From Clostridiales bacterium (GTDB taxonomy: Bacteria; Bacillota_A; Clostridia; Oscillospirales; Acutalibacteraceae): a DNA stretch of 35,903 nucleotides. The position numbers and the translations under genes were made by a program. The DNA lies in the NCBI GenBank assembly GCA_009774735.1, contig VSOH01000307.1, positions 11,136 through 47,038 on the forward strand, in the 5' to 3' direction. A model generated the notes under the pieces. It had not been told where the DNA came from and ran no database searches. It saw only the letters and a list, made by a program, of their open reading frames with translations. Below, in pieces: positions 15,930 to 25,267 of the stretch. Numbering within the stretch: position 1 is the first letter of the stretch; every line of letters begins with the position of its first letter.

Positions 15930-15982
15930 TTAAGAATTGTTAAGGTTCATTTAAAGACAGTTAAGGATTCAAATGTTATTAT
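15930..15982 (+). promoter_or_regulatory. Four phased TTAAG-type half-sites and -10: OmpR-family operator/promoter
   Basis: TTAAG at 15930, TTAAGG at 15940, TTAAAG at 15951 and TTAAGG at 15961 recur every 10-11 bp, one DNA turn apart. GTTAAGG is repeated exactly at a 21-bp distance (15939, 15960). A -10-like TATTAT lies at 15977-15982, inside an inverted TTCAAAT/ATTTGAA. No good -35 is present. This is the usual look of a promoter activated by tandem dimers of an OmpR-type regulator; the candidate regulator is encoded at 21509-22204. Confidence 0.6.
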
Positions 15983-16024
15983 TTGAACATGAAAAACAAC
16001 AATTCAAATTGAAAGGAGAAAATA

Positions 16025-16765
16025 ATGAAGAAATTATTAGGAGTTTTAATGATGATGGCTATCATAGGATTAACAATGTTACCGGAGGCTGATGTTATGG
16101 CGGCAAACGCGACATATGAAGGGATGACAGAGATTAAAGATGCGGTGCAGTCTGCAGATATCGTTTTTGGAGGCGGAGATCTCTATGTAGAGGTTTGGGA
16201 GAAAGAGGATATCGGCTTTAAAGTGGAGAAAGGTCAGAATAGTAACGGTTATGAATATGAGTGCTATGTAAAAGATAACGTGATTTATGTAGAAGGTTCT
16301 CAAAAGAGTGGACATTCAGCAAATAAGGGAGACAATAAAGTATATCTTTATATCCCATCAGATATGAAATTTGAAAATTTTATTCTGGTGAATGGAAATG
16401 CAGATGTCTATGCATCAAATGTGGTCTGCGAAAGATTGCGGATAGATGCAGCGGTTGGAACAATTAATATAACAGATTTTGAAGCAGATGATGTTAGCGT
16501 TGTCATGGGCATGGGAACTATTAATGCAGAGGGTAAGATTACAGGTGATGTAGATGTTCTATGTAATGCCGGAACTGTAAATGTCAAGTTGACCGGGAAT
16601 GTGAGCGATCATGACTATTTAATTGATACAACTTTAGGCAAAGTCAAGGTTGGAAATACAACGTATGGCATAATGAGCAAGAAAAAGATTGCCAATAACA
16701 CAGGCAGCATGTTTGATTTAGAATGTGTCGCTGGACTGATAAATTTTGAGTTCAATGCAAATTAA
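16025..16765 (+). CDS. Secreted DUF4097-like beta-helix protein (246 aa)
   Basis: GAAAGGAG precedes the ATG. Residues 1-27 form a Sec signal peptide (MKKLLGVLMMMAIIGLTML, then VMAAN). The rest shows repeating short strands with Gly/Asn/Asp turns ('SADIVFGGGDLYVEVWEKED', 'DVSVVMGMGTINAEGKIT', 'GDVDVLCNAGTVNVKLTGN'), as in DUF4097-type adhesin-like domains. It is the first gene after the phased-repeat promoter and precedes the peptide and maturase genes. A surface-located sensor-accessory, immunity or anchoring function fits but is unproven. Confidence 0.75.
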   Translation: MKKLLGVLMMMAIIGLTMLPEADVMAANATYEGMTEIKDAVQSADIVFGGGDLYVEVWEKEDIGFKVEKGQNSNGYEYECYVKDNVIYVEGSQKSGHSANKGDNKVYLYIPSDMKFENFILVNGNADVYASNVVCERLRIDAAVGTINITDFEADDVSVVMGMGTINAEGKITGDVDVLCNAGTVNVKLTGNVSDHDYLIDTTLGKVKVGNTTYGIMSKKKIANNTGSMFDLECVAGLINFEFNAN

Positions 16766-16847
16766 GCATTGGCATAGGAGTTGATTTAATAAATTGTAGA
16801 TTTATTATCTATGATTATTAAAAATACATAAGAAGGAGGAAACAGGT

Positions 16848-16934
16848 ATGATCAGAGTATTAGAAAAAGGCGTTTTGTCTTTTGGCGAGCCTAACTTCTG
16901 CGTATTCAACAACTGCGTTTTCAAAGTAAGATAA
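16848..16934 (+). CDS. 28-aa peptide with tandem N-x-C-V-F repeat, RiPP precursor
   Basis: AGAAGGAGG lies 8 nt before the ATG at 16848. The peptide has a short leader of about 14 residues (MIRVLEKGVLSFGE). The core contains two adjacent five-residue repeats, N16-F-C18-V-F20 and N21-N-C23-V-F25, ending in KVR. Each Cys lies two residues after an Asn, and hydrophobic residues alternate. Directly downstream are a SPASM radical SAM enzyme, ABC transporters and a two-component system. This makes a modified, exported peptide (thioether or Cys-backbone cross-links) the best interpretation. I know no named family with this exact repeat. Confidence 0.8.
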   Translation: MIRVLEKGVLSFGEPNFCVFNNCVFKVR

Positions 16935-16964
16935 GGGAATGCGGCATAGAGGCGCTAAAAGAAA

Positions 16965-17000
16965 TAGCTGTTGGCATTTTGTAGGAAGTGCCAACAGCTA
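16965..17000 (+). other. 12-bp hairpin between peptide and maturase genes
   Basis: TAGCTGTTGGCA (16965-16976) pairs perfectly with TGCCAACAGCTA (16989-17000). There is no T-run after it. Its position between the precursor and enzyme genes suggests a leaky attenuator or 3'-stabilising stem that keeps peptide mRNA in excess. Confidence 0.6.
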
Positions 17001-17048
17001 AATTTCAATTAAGCTTTTTCTAGAATATTAACTAAGGAGAGGAAAGAT

Positions 17049-18299
17049 ATGGTAGTATCAAAGTATAATAAAATATTTAACGTTGATGGCAGGAGCTTTG
17101 TTTATAACATGTCATCCAAAGCACTGATGGAAATAGATCAGGAAATGGAATCTTTTCTGAAAGGAGAAACAAAAGAAATTAAAGAAGATTTCATAGAAGT
17201 GTTATATAATAACGGTATAATTACGGAATCGCATAACTTCGAGCTAGGCAGAATGATTAATAACATGAACAATGTTAGATACGATTCCAAAAGGCTCAGT
17301 ATTTTTCTTTCATTAACACCATCCTGCAACTTAAATTGTGTATACTGTTATCAGGATGCAAGAAAGGAATTAAATGAATGCAATCAGTTCCTGATGCCAG
17401 ATAAGTGGTCAGAGATTTTCTGTTATCTACAAAAGGTTGTAAAAGATAAGCAGCTTGATTCTTTAACAATATTTTTGTTTGGCGGAGAACCTATGTTAAA
17501 GAGTTCTGTATTAGAGGAATATATAAAAGAGTTAAGAACTTTGGACACAAGGGTTATTTTGGTGTTAATTACCAACGGAACCTTATTTAATAAGGAAAAT
17601 GTTGATTTCTATTGCAAAAATATAGATTCCATTCAAGTAACAATGGATGGAATGAGAGAAACGCACGACAAAATGAAACCGTATAAAAATGGGCGGGGTA
17701 GTTTTGATGCTATTTTGGAAAATATCAAATTGCTTAGTCAGCATAATGTACAGGAACTGACATTAAGAATCAATTTGGAGCAAAAAACCTTAGAGTCCGT
17801 GTATCAGTTTGTGGACTTTTTATGTGATAATGGGATAAATAAATATATTACAGCAACAAAATTTGCACCAATTTTCTCCACACAGAATGAAGTCTTAGGT
17901 TGTAGCCATTCAAACGAAGAAAGCCTGTCATTGGAAGCATTGGGAGAACTATATGTGTACGCTGCAAGAAAAGGGTTAAAGACTTATAAGGATTTTGATA
18001 GCGGGTTATGCGTTGGAAAGATTCAGAACGGCTTTACAATAGATGAAAAGCTGAATGTTTATGCATGTCCAGGTGTCCTATACCAGGAATCTTCTGCAAT
18101 CTTGGCAAATGAAGATATTGTTATCAGGGATGAAAAATGGTATCAGTTTTTAAATGATGACCCAGCCTGCATTAAATCTTGTGAATATGCTCCGATTTGC
18201 TTTGGTGGATGTAAGTGGTCTAAGGAGTGCAACAAAAAACTTTTCGAGACTGCTTTTGAAAAGATATTGCAGGCGTATGTGATTTCTTTTTACATGTAA
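17049..18299 (+). CDS. Radical SAM/SPASM peptide maturase C (416 aa)
   Basis: Residues 1-80 form a small N-terminal domain, likely RRE/PqqD-like. The cluster motif is C93-x3-C97-x2-C100 (CNLNCVYC), and GGEP is at 145-148 in 'IFLFGGEPMLK'. The SPASM part has Cys in 'YACPGVL' and the cluster 'PACIKSCEYAPICFGGCKWSKEC'. AAGGAGAGG precedes the ATG. The gene follows the 28-aa peptide by about 110 bp. It would install the cross-links on that peptide using S-adenosylmethionine and Fe-S clusters. It is clearly distinct in sequence from maturases A and B. Confidence 0.9.
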   Translation: MVVSKYNKIFNVDGRSFVYNMSSKALMEIDQEMESFLKGETKEIKEDFIEVLYNNGIITESHNFELGRMINNMNNVRYDSKRLSIFLSLTPSCNLNCVYCYQDARKELNECNQFLMPDKWSEIFCYLQKVVKDKQLDSLTIFLFGGEPMLKSSVLEEYIKELRTLDTRVILVLITNGTLFNKENVDFYCKNIDSIQVTMDGMRETHDKMKPYKNGRGSFDAILENIKLLSQHNVQELTLRINLEQKTLESVYQFVDFLCDNGINKYITATKFAPIFSTQNEVLGCSHSNEESLSLEALGELYVYAARKGLKTYKDFDSGLCVGKIQNGFTIDEKLNVYACPGVLYQESSAILANEDIVIRDEKWYQFLNDDPACIKSCEYAPICFGGCKWSKECNKKLFETAFEKILQAYVISFYM

Positions 18300-18325
18300 T
18301 TATTTGTAAAATATAGGGAGTTTAT

Positions 18326-19096
18326 ATGATGGAAAAATCAAAGGAAATCGTAATCAATACAAAAAAATTGTGTAAAAGCTATACAACTGGGGAACTGCAG
18401 CAACATATTATCAAAAATATGGATATTCAAATTTACAGCATGGATTTTACTGTTTTTATGGGGCCATCTGGATCGGGAAAATCTACACTTCTTCATCTTC
18501 TTTCAGGTATGGATAAGGTTAGTATGGGAGAGATATATTTTAAAGGCACAAATTTCACGAAATATTCTGAAAAGCAGTTAGCGCATTTTCGGAAAATTAA
18601 TTGTGGTTATGTCTTTCAACAGATCCATCTTATTGATAGCATGAATCTAATGGATAATGTATTGATAAGTGGTTTGCTTGCAGAAAAAAACAAACAAAAA
18701 ATAATTGAAAGAGGAAAAAAATTATTTGAAGAAGTTGGTCTAACTGATAAGGAATGGGGAAAATATCCTTCTCAGATATCAGGCGGGCAGATGGGGCGAG
18801 CTGGAATTGTAAGAGCGTTGATTAACAATCCTGAAGTAGTGTTTGCTGATGAACCTACAGGGGCACTTGATTCAACATCCGGAAAAGCAGTATTGGATCT
18901 TTTGACAAAATTTAATAGCAAAGGACAGACAATCATCATGGTAACTCATGATTTAAAGTCAGCTCTCAGAGGAAGTCGTATTCTTTATCTTAAAGATGGA
19001 AGAATTAGCGGAGAATGCATGTTAGGAACTTATATGGGCGAATCAGAAGAAAGAAAGGAAAGACTTATTCATTTTCTTGAAGAAATGGGATGGTAA
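18326..19096 (+). CDS. ABC transporter ATPase, MacB/BceA type (256 aa)
   Basis: Walker A is GPSGSGKST (46-54), the Q-loop is in 'YVFQQIHLID', and the signature 'SGGQM' starts at 152 in a slightly deviant form (SGGQMGRAGIVRAL). Walker B is VVFADE (171-176), followed by the 'PTGALDS' D-loop typical of LolD/MacB/BceA ATPases. It pairs with the FtsX-type permease that follows. GGGAG lies 6 nt before ATG-ATG. In peptide-antibiotic loci such pairs usually remove or sense the peptide at the membrane and confer self-protection. Confidence 0.92.
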   Translation: MMEKSKEIVINTKKLCKSYTTGELQQHIIKNMDIQIYSMDFTVFMGPSGSGKSTLLHLLSGMDKVSMGEIYFKGTNFTKYSEKQLAHFRKINCGYVFQQIHLIDSMNLMDNVLISGLLAEKNKQKIIERGKKLFEEVGLTDKEWGKYPSQISGGQMGRAGIVRALINNPEVVFADEPTGALDSTSGKAVLDLLTKFNSKGQTIIMVTHDLKSALRGSRILYLKDGRISGECMLGTYMGESEERKERLIHFLEEMGW

Positions 19097-19100
19097 GAAT

Positions 19101-21473
19101 ATGGTGAGAAATATAGTACTGTTAATGAAATCAAATATTAAAAAGAGTATGAGAACATCTTTTGCATTTTTCCTGTTAAGTACGATTACAATATTATTGA
19201 CACATACGGGATGCCAAATGACAGAAGGGTTCAAGCGGCTGTATCAGGAAAAGATAATAGAAACGAACAGTGCTGATTTTGCAGCAGTTCTTCCGTTTGA
19301 ATTTTGTGAAAAATACCAGTACGATATAAACGAATTCCAGCAGGAAGACGAAGATATTTCAAGTATAGAGATATCAGATGCAATACTGTTAAGAAATGCC
19401 GATATCAGAAATGGCGATAATCAGGCAATTAATGGTAGCTGGACTTTTCGTAATGCAGATAGAGAAGAAGCGCTTTCTTCATTGAGAATAATTAGCCAGC
19501 TGAATCAAATGCCGGAAAACGGTATCTACGTTCCTTATGTTTGTAAGACATTTTTTGACTTTCAACTTGGGGATACTCTTTTTGTATCATCAGAAGAATT
19601 TAAGGAGTCCTTTATTATTGCAGGATTTACAGAAGATGTGCTTTTTGGTAGCAGGTCTAACATTGCTTTTGATTTGCCTCAAGAACAGTTTTATGGCATG
19701 GCGGAGAAAGCAGGTCCAGCTTCTGATGCTGCAATTGTTTTGATGAAAACAAATGGTAACGCGGGAGAATTAACAAACAGGTTTGCTGAGTTTGTCGCAT
19801 CAAAAGCGAATGAAGTGGCATTTTATAGTAGTTCAGATATTGAATATGCTGCAAGCAGCCGGAGTAATAATATCAATATTTATGTTATTATCATAAACAT
19901 AGCTTCGCTATTAGGTGTTGCGGTGTGTTTCGTGGTGATTGGCTTTCATATGCGTAACACATTAGACCACGATATAAAGGAACTTGGAACATTAAAGGCA
20001 ATTGGTTATGGTGGAGAGATGATAGTAATGACATACGCATTACAATTCTTGCTGCTGGGATTGCTCGGATCCATTACTGGCGTAGTAATTTCACAATTTA
20101 TAATGCCGGCACTCATAAGTAATATAGCAACAGATATAGGATTTATATGGAGTAATGTATATTTAGGACTGACTTCGGCAAAAAATATTTTGATTATTCT
20201 ACTGTTGATAGGTATTGTAACACTGTTTCTGTCAAAGGGAATCTTATGTCTGAGGCCAGTAGAAGCTTTTCAGGAAAGAACTCATATTTCAGGTTGTAAA
20301 AAAAGTAGGACTACAATAGAAAGAATGCCTTTTCCTATCAATTTATCAATTACTTTAAAGATGATGGATCATGAAAGAGTAAAAAGCATCATGATAAGTG
20401 TTATTGTAGCCGTCATTATGAGTGTTGCAGGATTTGCTATCATTTTATTTGCAAGGCTGGTAAATGACAAAAATGGTCTATTGCAAATTACGGGAGCTGA
20501 AGTCTATTCTGTAAATATACAGGTAAGCCAACCAGAAAAAATAGAAGAAATAGCAGAAGAATTGAGAAAAACAGATGCTGATAACATTATGCTTGCGATT
20601 GAACCGGGAAGTTCAAAGCTTTTATGTGGAGAAGATATATATGCATCATTATGCGTATATAGTGATTATGAGCTTTTGAAAAACCCTTCTTTGTATGAGG
20701 GGCGTTATCCTATACATGAAAATGAAGTTGCAATCTCTGGAAATCTGGCAAGGGCACTGGAAAAAGAAATCGGTGATACCATAGAAGTATCCCAGGTATT
20801 TCAAGAGAATTCAAAGGAAGAAGTTTTTTTGATCGTTGGTTTGACGCAAGGAACTTATACTGGTGGAATGGATATATACCTTACAATGCAGGGTTTGCTT
20901 CAAATAGATCCTGTGGCAGAATGGCAGTCAATACATGTTTATCTAAATGAAGGTGTTAATGCAGAAAATTACTGTGCTGAGATAATGAATACTTATTCGG
21001 AACGTTTGTCTTATGCGGGAGAATTTGATAATATTTTTTATTCGCAACTTTCGCCCATTATAAACAGTGTGGCCAGTGTAGTGTTTTTTATTATTATCAT
21101 TATAATTCTTCTAATAATAATAATGGGGTTCTTTGTAACAAACTCTATTTTATTGACACAAAAGACGAATTTTGGGATAATGAAAGCACTTGGATATTCC
21201 ACGAAACAAATCATATCGCAAGCCGTAATGACGTTTATGCTTTATATTGCAGGCGGAAGTGTATTGGGAAGTATTTTCCTGTATTTTTGCTCAAATGCAG
21301 TAATAGGAGGGTTATTCCGTGGAATGGGAGTTTATAAAGTTGAATTTTCTTTCCCCATAGTTTGGATTGTTTTGCTTTTCATATGTATAGAAGTAATTGG
21401 CAGCCTGACAGCATATCTTGCAGCATGGAAAGTTAGAAAAATAGTTCCTTGTAATCTAATTAAAGTGGGATAA
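19101..21473 (+). CDS. FtsX/MacB-type ABC permease (about 790 aa)
   Basis: The protein has two FtsX domains. One N-terminal membrane helix is followed by an extracytoplasmic domain, then three helices ('VIIINIASLLGVAVCFVVIG' onward). A second half repeats the plan: a helix near 'IMISVIVAVIMSVAGFAII', a large outer domain, then three C-terminal helices with 'GIMKALGYSTKQI'. The 'LGTLKAIGYGGEMI' and 'GIMKALGYSTKQI' boxes are family hallmarks. I chose ATG 19101, just after the ATPase stop; a start at 19077 overlapping the ATPase by 20 bp is also possible. Together with the preceding ATPase it forms a probable immunity/resistance transporter, often linked to a Bce-like sensor kinase as here. Confidence 0.9.
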   Translation: MVRNIVLLMKSNIKKSMRTSFAFFLLSTITILLTHTGCQMTEGFKRLYQEKIIETNSADFAAVLPFEFCEKYQYDINEFQQEDEDISSIEISDAILLRNADIRNGDNQAINGSWTFRNADREEALSSLRIISQLNQMPENGIYVPYVCKTFFDFQLGDTLFVSSEEFKESFIIAGFTEDVLFGSRSNIAFDLPQEQFYGMAEKAGPASDAAIVLMKTNGNAGELTNRFAEFVASKANEVAFYSSSDIEYAASSRSNNINIYVIIINIASLLGVAVCFVVIGFHMRNTLDHDIKELGTLKAIGYGGEMIVMTYALQFLLLGLLGSITGVVISQFIMPALISNIATDIGFIWSNVYLGLTSAKNILIILLLIGIVTLFLSKGILCLRPVEAFQERTHISGCKKSRTTIERMPFPINLSITLKMMDHERVKSIMISVIVAVIMSVAGFAIILFARLVNDKNGLLQITGAEVYSVNIQVSQPEKIEEIAEELRKTDADNIMLAIEPGSSKLLCGEDIYASLCVYSDYELLKNPSLYEGRYPIHENEVAISGNLARALEKEIGDTIEVSQVFQENSKEEVFLIVGLTQGTYTGGMDIYLTMQGLLQIDPVAEWQSIHVYLNEGVNAENYCAEIMNTYSERLSYAGEFDNIFYSQLSPIINSVASVVFFIIIIIILLIIIMGFFVTNSILLTQKTNFGIMKALGYSTKQIISQAVMTFMLYIAGGSVLGSIFLYFCSNAVIGGLFRGMGVYKVEFSFPIVWIVLLFICIEVIGSLTAYLAAWKVRKIVPCNLIKVG

Positions 21474-21508
21474 TGTGATTCATCTGTTTACAGAAAGGAG
21501 CTGATATT

Positions 21509-22204
21509 TTGGTATATGATTGTTTAATCATTGAGGACGAAGTGCCACTGGCAGAAAATACCTGTAAATATTTTAACCTTTCAGGCATCAATACAGCAGT
21601 GGTATTCAGTATAAAGGAGTATTATGAATTTTTGAATGAGAATACGGCGCATTTGATCTTGTTAGATGTCAATTTGGGAGATGGGTGCGGGTATAATCTA
21701 TGTAAGCAGATGCGCGAAGAATCACAGGTACCGATTATATTTATTAGTTGTCAAACAGAAGAAGAAAGTATCTTACTTGGACTAAATGTGGGTGGTGATG
21801 ATTTTATATGCAAGCCATATTCTCTTCCGATACTTTTGGCGAAAGTAAAAGCGGTATTGAGGAGGTATTCATCTGAAGATGATACAAAAAACATCTTCTT
21901 CGGAGAATGCCAGGTAAACACAGAAGAAGAAACGATTATGAAAAAAGGGCAGCCAGTTTTGTTGAAAAGAATGGAAAAGAAATTATTATTTTATCTAATT
22001 AATAATAAAAATCGTCTGATTGAAAAGGAAGAACTTTTTAAAGAGGTATGGCAGGAAGCGTTTGTAGGCGAAGGAACCCTGAATGTTCATATCCGGAAAA
22101 TCAGGGAAAAAATAGAAGAGAATCCTTCAAATCCTGTTTATATTATTACAGAGTATGGAAAGGGCTATATGTTTAAGCTAAAGAATACTTCTGATAAAAA
22201 TTAG
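21509..22204 (+). CDS. OmpR/PhoB-family response regulator (231 aa)
   Basis: The start codon is TTG at 21509 with GAAAGGAG 8 nt upstream. The receiver domain shows the acidic pair at residues 10-11 (IIEDE), phospho-acceptor Asp53 (LILLDVNLGDG) and Lys102 (FICKPYS). The C-terminal winged helix has 'LLKRMEKKLLFYLINN', 'LFKEVWQEAF' and 'LNVHIRKIREKIEENP' with the wing 'YIITEYGKGYMFKL'. It forms a pair with the next gene. The phased half-sites at 15930-15966 are its most likely target, which would make the cluster autoinducible. Confidence 0.93.
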   Translation: MVYDCLIIEDEVPLAENTCKYFNLSGINTAVVFSIKEYYEFLNENTAHLILLDVNLGDGCGYNLCKQMREESQVPIIFISCQTEEESILLGLNVGGDDFICKPYSLPILLAKVKAVLRRYSSEDDTKNIFFGECQVNTEEETIMKKGQPVLLKRMEKKLLFYLINNKNRLIEKEELFKEVWQEAFVGEGTLNVHIRKIREKIEENPSNPVYIITEYGKGYMFKLKNTSDKN

Positions 22205-22248
22205 TATATAGAAGTGATAAGCTATTCGGTTTATTAGAGGAGAGATAA

Positions 22249-23505
22249 GTGAAGCAGTTTATAATTATTACTGTCAGTTTATATCTGATTGCTTGTGTAT
22301 CACTGATATCTATTTTTTCTACTGATACATCAAATAAAATAAAAAATACGATAGCCAATGATGTCATATTCACAATAAAGAATTATTGGCCGGACATAAA
22401 TAATGCAATAAGTAATTTGCAGGAATATGAAATTGAATATATTGTACTTGATGCTAATGGTAAGGAAATAGGAGCTTCTGGGCAAAATTTAAAAACAGAT
22501 TATATGTATAATTATATTCATAAAGATTATAGCGTGGATATTATAAAAGAAGGGGAAATTTGCGGAAAAATAATATTTATCAACCATGAGGATGATGAGT
22601 TAAGAAATAGAATCGGAATATGGGCATTATTATTCTTGGCTATATTTCTGTTGAAAGATTTGTTGTTAGTTTTCTATTTAAAGAAGCATGTTTTTTCGTC
22701 AATTCAAAAAATGAATATGTTTGCTCAACAGATTGCAAATGGAAATTTAGATATTCCTGTTAATAGAATAGCTAGCAGCTATTTTGGACCTTTTTCGGAA
22801 AGCTTTGATATTATGAGAGAAGAATTAATTTATGCAAAAAAAAGGGAACAAGAAGCTGATAAATTGAGAAGAGAAATGATAGCTTCGATTAGTCATGATA
22901 TCAAAAATCCGGTGGCTTCGATTCAGGCTGTAGCTGAGTATCAATGCCTGACAACTGACTCGGATGAATTGCGGCAGGAGTTTCAGATAATCGTAGAGAA
23001 AACAAATCAGATCAGCGGAATGATTGCAAATCTGCATACCAGTATGTTAAACGATTTAGACAGATTGGAGGTTAATCCAGTAGCAACGGAAAGTTATGTA
23101 ATAGAAAAAGCTCTCCATCAAGCAGATTTCAAAAGAAAGATAAAGGATTTTACCATTTTAGAATGCCTTGTCATGATTGACAAAGTAAGGATTCATCAAA
23201 TTATGGATAACATTATTTCCAACAGTTACAAGTATGCTGATACAGAAATTGAAGTCATGTCGTATTTTGAGGGTGAATATTTATGTATCAGCATCAAGGA
23301 TTTTGGAGCAGGAGTGAAAAAGGAAGAAGAAGTCTTTTTAGCACAAAAATATTTTAGAGGGCAAAATGCAAAGGAAAAGGAAGGATCAGGATTAGGGATA
23401 TATATATCTGAATATCTGATTAAAAGTATGGACGGAAAGCTTCGTTGTTATTCAGAGGAAGGAAAATGGTTTGAAATAAAATTATGGCTTTTATTGGCGT
23501 CTTGA
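22249..23505 (+). CDS. Sensor histidine kinase, two-TM (418 aa)
   Basis: The start is GTG at 22249 after GAGGAGAG. TM1 is at residues 4-25 and TM2 at about 122-145, enclosing an extracytoplasmic loop of about 95 residues. A HAMP-like linker (IQKMNMFAQQIANGNLDIP) and a basic coiled segment follow. His216 lies in 'ASISHDIKNPVASI'. The ATPase N box is 'MDNIISNSYKYAD' and the G box 'GSGLGIYISEYLIK'. Unlike the very short-loop Bce kinases it has a real outer domain, so it could sense the peptide itself or a surface signal. It is the partner of the TTG-started regulator upstream. Confidence 0.92.
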   Translation: MKQFIIITVSLYLIACVSLISIFSTDTSNKIKNTIANDVIFTIKNYWPDINNAISNLQEYEIEYIVLDANGKEIGASGQNLKTDYMYNYIHKDYSVDIIKEGEICGKIIFINHEDDELRNRIGIWALLFLAIFLLKDLLLVFYLKKHVFSSIQKMNMFAQQIANGNLDIPVNRIASSYFGPFSESFDIMREELIYAKKREQEADKLRREMIASISHDIKNPVASIQAVAEYQCLTTDSDELRQEFQIIVEKTNQISGMIANLHTSMLNDLDRLEVNPVATESYVIEKALHQADFKRKIKDFTILECLVMIDKVRIHQIMDNIISNSYKYADTEIEVMSYFEGEYLCISIKDFGAGVKKEEEVFLAQKYFRGQNAKEKEGSGLGIYISEYLIKSMDGKLRCYSEEGKWFEIKLWLLLAS

Positions 23506-23536
23506 TCTTTTTGTTTTTACACAATAAGGAGGAAAT

Positions 23537-25234
23537 ATGCTAACATACTTTAAAAAGAAATGGTTATTTAGTAGCTATATTATTTTACTTGGGATAATTG
23601 TTGCATTATTATCAATTTTTCAAGGGATAATGCTTCAATTAATAGTTGATACTGCGGTTGGAAATCTCGATGTAGGTTTTACTAGAATTATTGTAATTGT
23701 AATCTTTTATGTAGCGCTTAACTATTTATTCGGTTTTTTGTATAAGAAAAACCTTTTCAGAATTTCTACGGATGCAATTGCTCATATTAAAAATTGCTTG
23801 ATAGAATCTTTTTTGAATGAAAGGAATATAAGCAATCATGAATTGACAGAGAAGTTAGCTGTAATGGAAAAGGATGTATCTCAGGTTTTTGAAAATTATT
23901 ACACTAATTTTTTTGTACTTATAAATCAAATCATTCTTTTTTTTGTAGCTACATTATACTTATTCTATACGAATATACTTTTAACTTTTGTTGTATTATT
24001 CAGCGGTATAATTAGTATTCTGTTACCACAGGTTTTTGTAATACGTGCGCAGACAGTAAATGCACAATATCTTAACGCTAATAAAGAATATGTGCATAAT
24101 GTCAAGGAACTGATAAGCGGCTTAACTACTATTAAAATGTTTGAACTGGAAAAGAGTATTAAAAAAAAGGTTCAGGATTCAAACATGAACCTTGAAAAAA
24201 AACATCGCAGCCAACTAAGCTACCAATCATTTATAGAATGTTTGAGCAGTTCTATGAGTTTCTTGGTTCTTGCATGCAATGTGGTTTTTGCTGGATATTT
24301 ATCGTATAAGGGTTATTTTACTATTGGCACAGTATTAGCGGTTATGCAGATTATGAATTTTGTCATGTATCCTCTGATGCAGATTCCTAGTATCATAATA
24401 GGAATGAAATCTGTCAAGCCGGCCATCAATAATATTGAAACATATATGAATGGAACGGAAGAAATGGACGAAAGAAGTCTAGTATTAGATTCATTTAGAA
24501 GCATAAAATTTGATCATGTCTGTTTTGAATTAGGTGATACAAAAGAGTCTATTCTTGAAGATATAAATATAGATTTTCAAAATAATAGAAAATATGTGGT
24601 TGTTGGGAGCAGTGGAAGTGGCAAGACAACATTAATAAAATTAATTTTGGGATTATATAAAGACATTCAGGGAAGCATAATGATAAATCAGGATAAAAAT
24701 TTGAAAGATATCTCTTTCTTTGAATGGCGTAAAATAATAACTGTTGTAGAGCAGGATATATTTTTATTTAATGATACGATTAAGTACAATGTATGCTTTG
24801 AAAAAAACAATCCGGAAATTGATATTTGGAATTTGTTTAACATTGTAGGGTTGCAGGATTTTATAGCTGCAAAGGAAAATAATCTTGAATATATGATTGA
24901 TGAAAATGGAGATAACATATCAGGAGGAGAAAAGAAGCGCTTGGCAATGGCACGTGCTCTATACAAGCAGTCTAAGATAATATTGGCAGATGAGCCTACA
25001 TCCGGATTGGATGCAGCTAACGCAAAACAAATAGAGGATGTACTTATTAATAGTAACCAAATGGTTATTCATGTTACGCATAATCTCGATAAGGAAATTC
25101 TGCAGCGATATGATGAAATAATTTGTATGCAAAACGGCAAGGTTGTTGGTGTTGGTAATTATGATACGCTGTATTCCCAAAATTCATGTTTCCGAAAATT
25201 GTGTGAAGACTATAGATACAAAAAAGAATTGTAA
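23537..25234 (+). CDS. ABC exporter, fused membrane and ATPase domains, no C39 peptidase (565 aa)
   Basis: Residues 10-300 hold about six transmembrane helices of the ABCB exporter fold. The ATPase has Walker A GSSGSGKT (357-364), signature 'NISGGEKKRLAMARAL', Walker B 'IILADEPTSG' and the switch His in 'VIHVTHNL'. AAGGAGG lies 5-6 nt before the ATG. There is no N-terminal C39 protease domain, so leader removal must be done by another protein or may not occur. It is the last gene of the island and the likely exporter of the modified 28-aa peptide. Confidence 0.9.
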   Translation: MLTYFKKKWLFSSYIILLGIIVALLSIFQGIMLQLIVDTAVGNLDVGFTRIIVIVIFYVALNYLFGFLYKKNLFRISTDAIAHIKNCLIESFLNERNISNHELTEKLAVMEKDVSQVFENYYTNFFVLINQIILFFVATLYLFYTNILLTFVVLFSGIISILLPQVFVIRAQTVNAQYLNANKEYVHNVKELISGLTTIKMFELEKSIKKKVQDSNMNLEKKHRSQLSYQSFIECLSSSMSFLVLACNVVFAGYLSYKGYFTIGTVLAVMQIMNFVMYPLMQIPSIIIGMKSVKPAINNIETYMNGTEEMDERSLVLDSFRSIKFDHVCFELGDTKESILEDINIDFQNNRKYVVVGSSGSGKTTLIKLILGLYKDIQGSIMINQDKNLKDISFFEWRKIITVVEQDIFLFNDTIKYNVCFEKNNPEIDIWNLFNIVGLQDFIAAKENNLEYMIDENGDNISGGEKKRLAMARALYKQSKIILADEPTSGLDAANAKQIEDVLINSNQMVIHVTHNLDKEILQRYDEIICMQNGKVVGVGNYDTLYSQNSCFRKLCEDYRYKKEL

Positions 25235-25267
25235 CTTCTTGCTTTTTTAGAGTCTTAGACATAAAGC

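Noticed and set aside
15930..15966. CRISPR-like array suggested by regular repeats
   Set aside because: The units are 10-11 bp with no spacers of normal length and no cas genes; they fit a transcription-factor operator.
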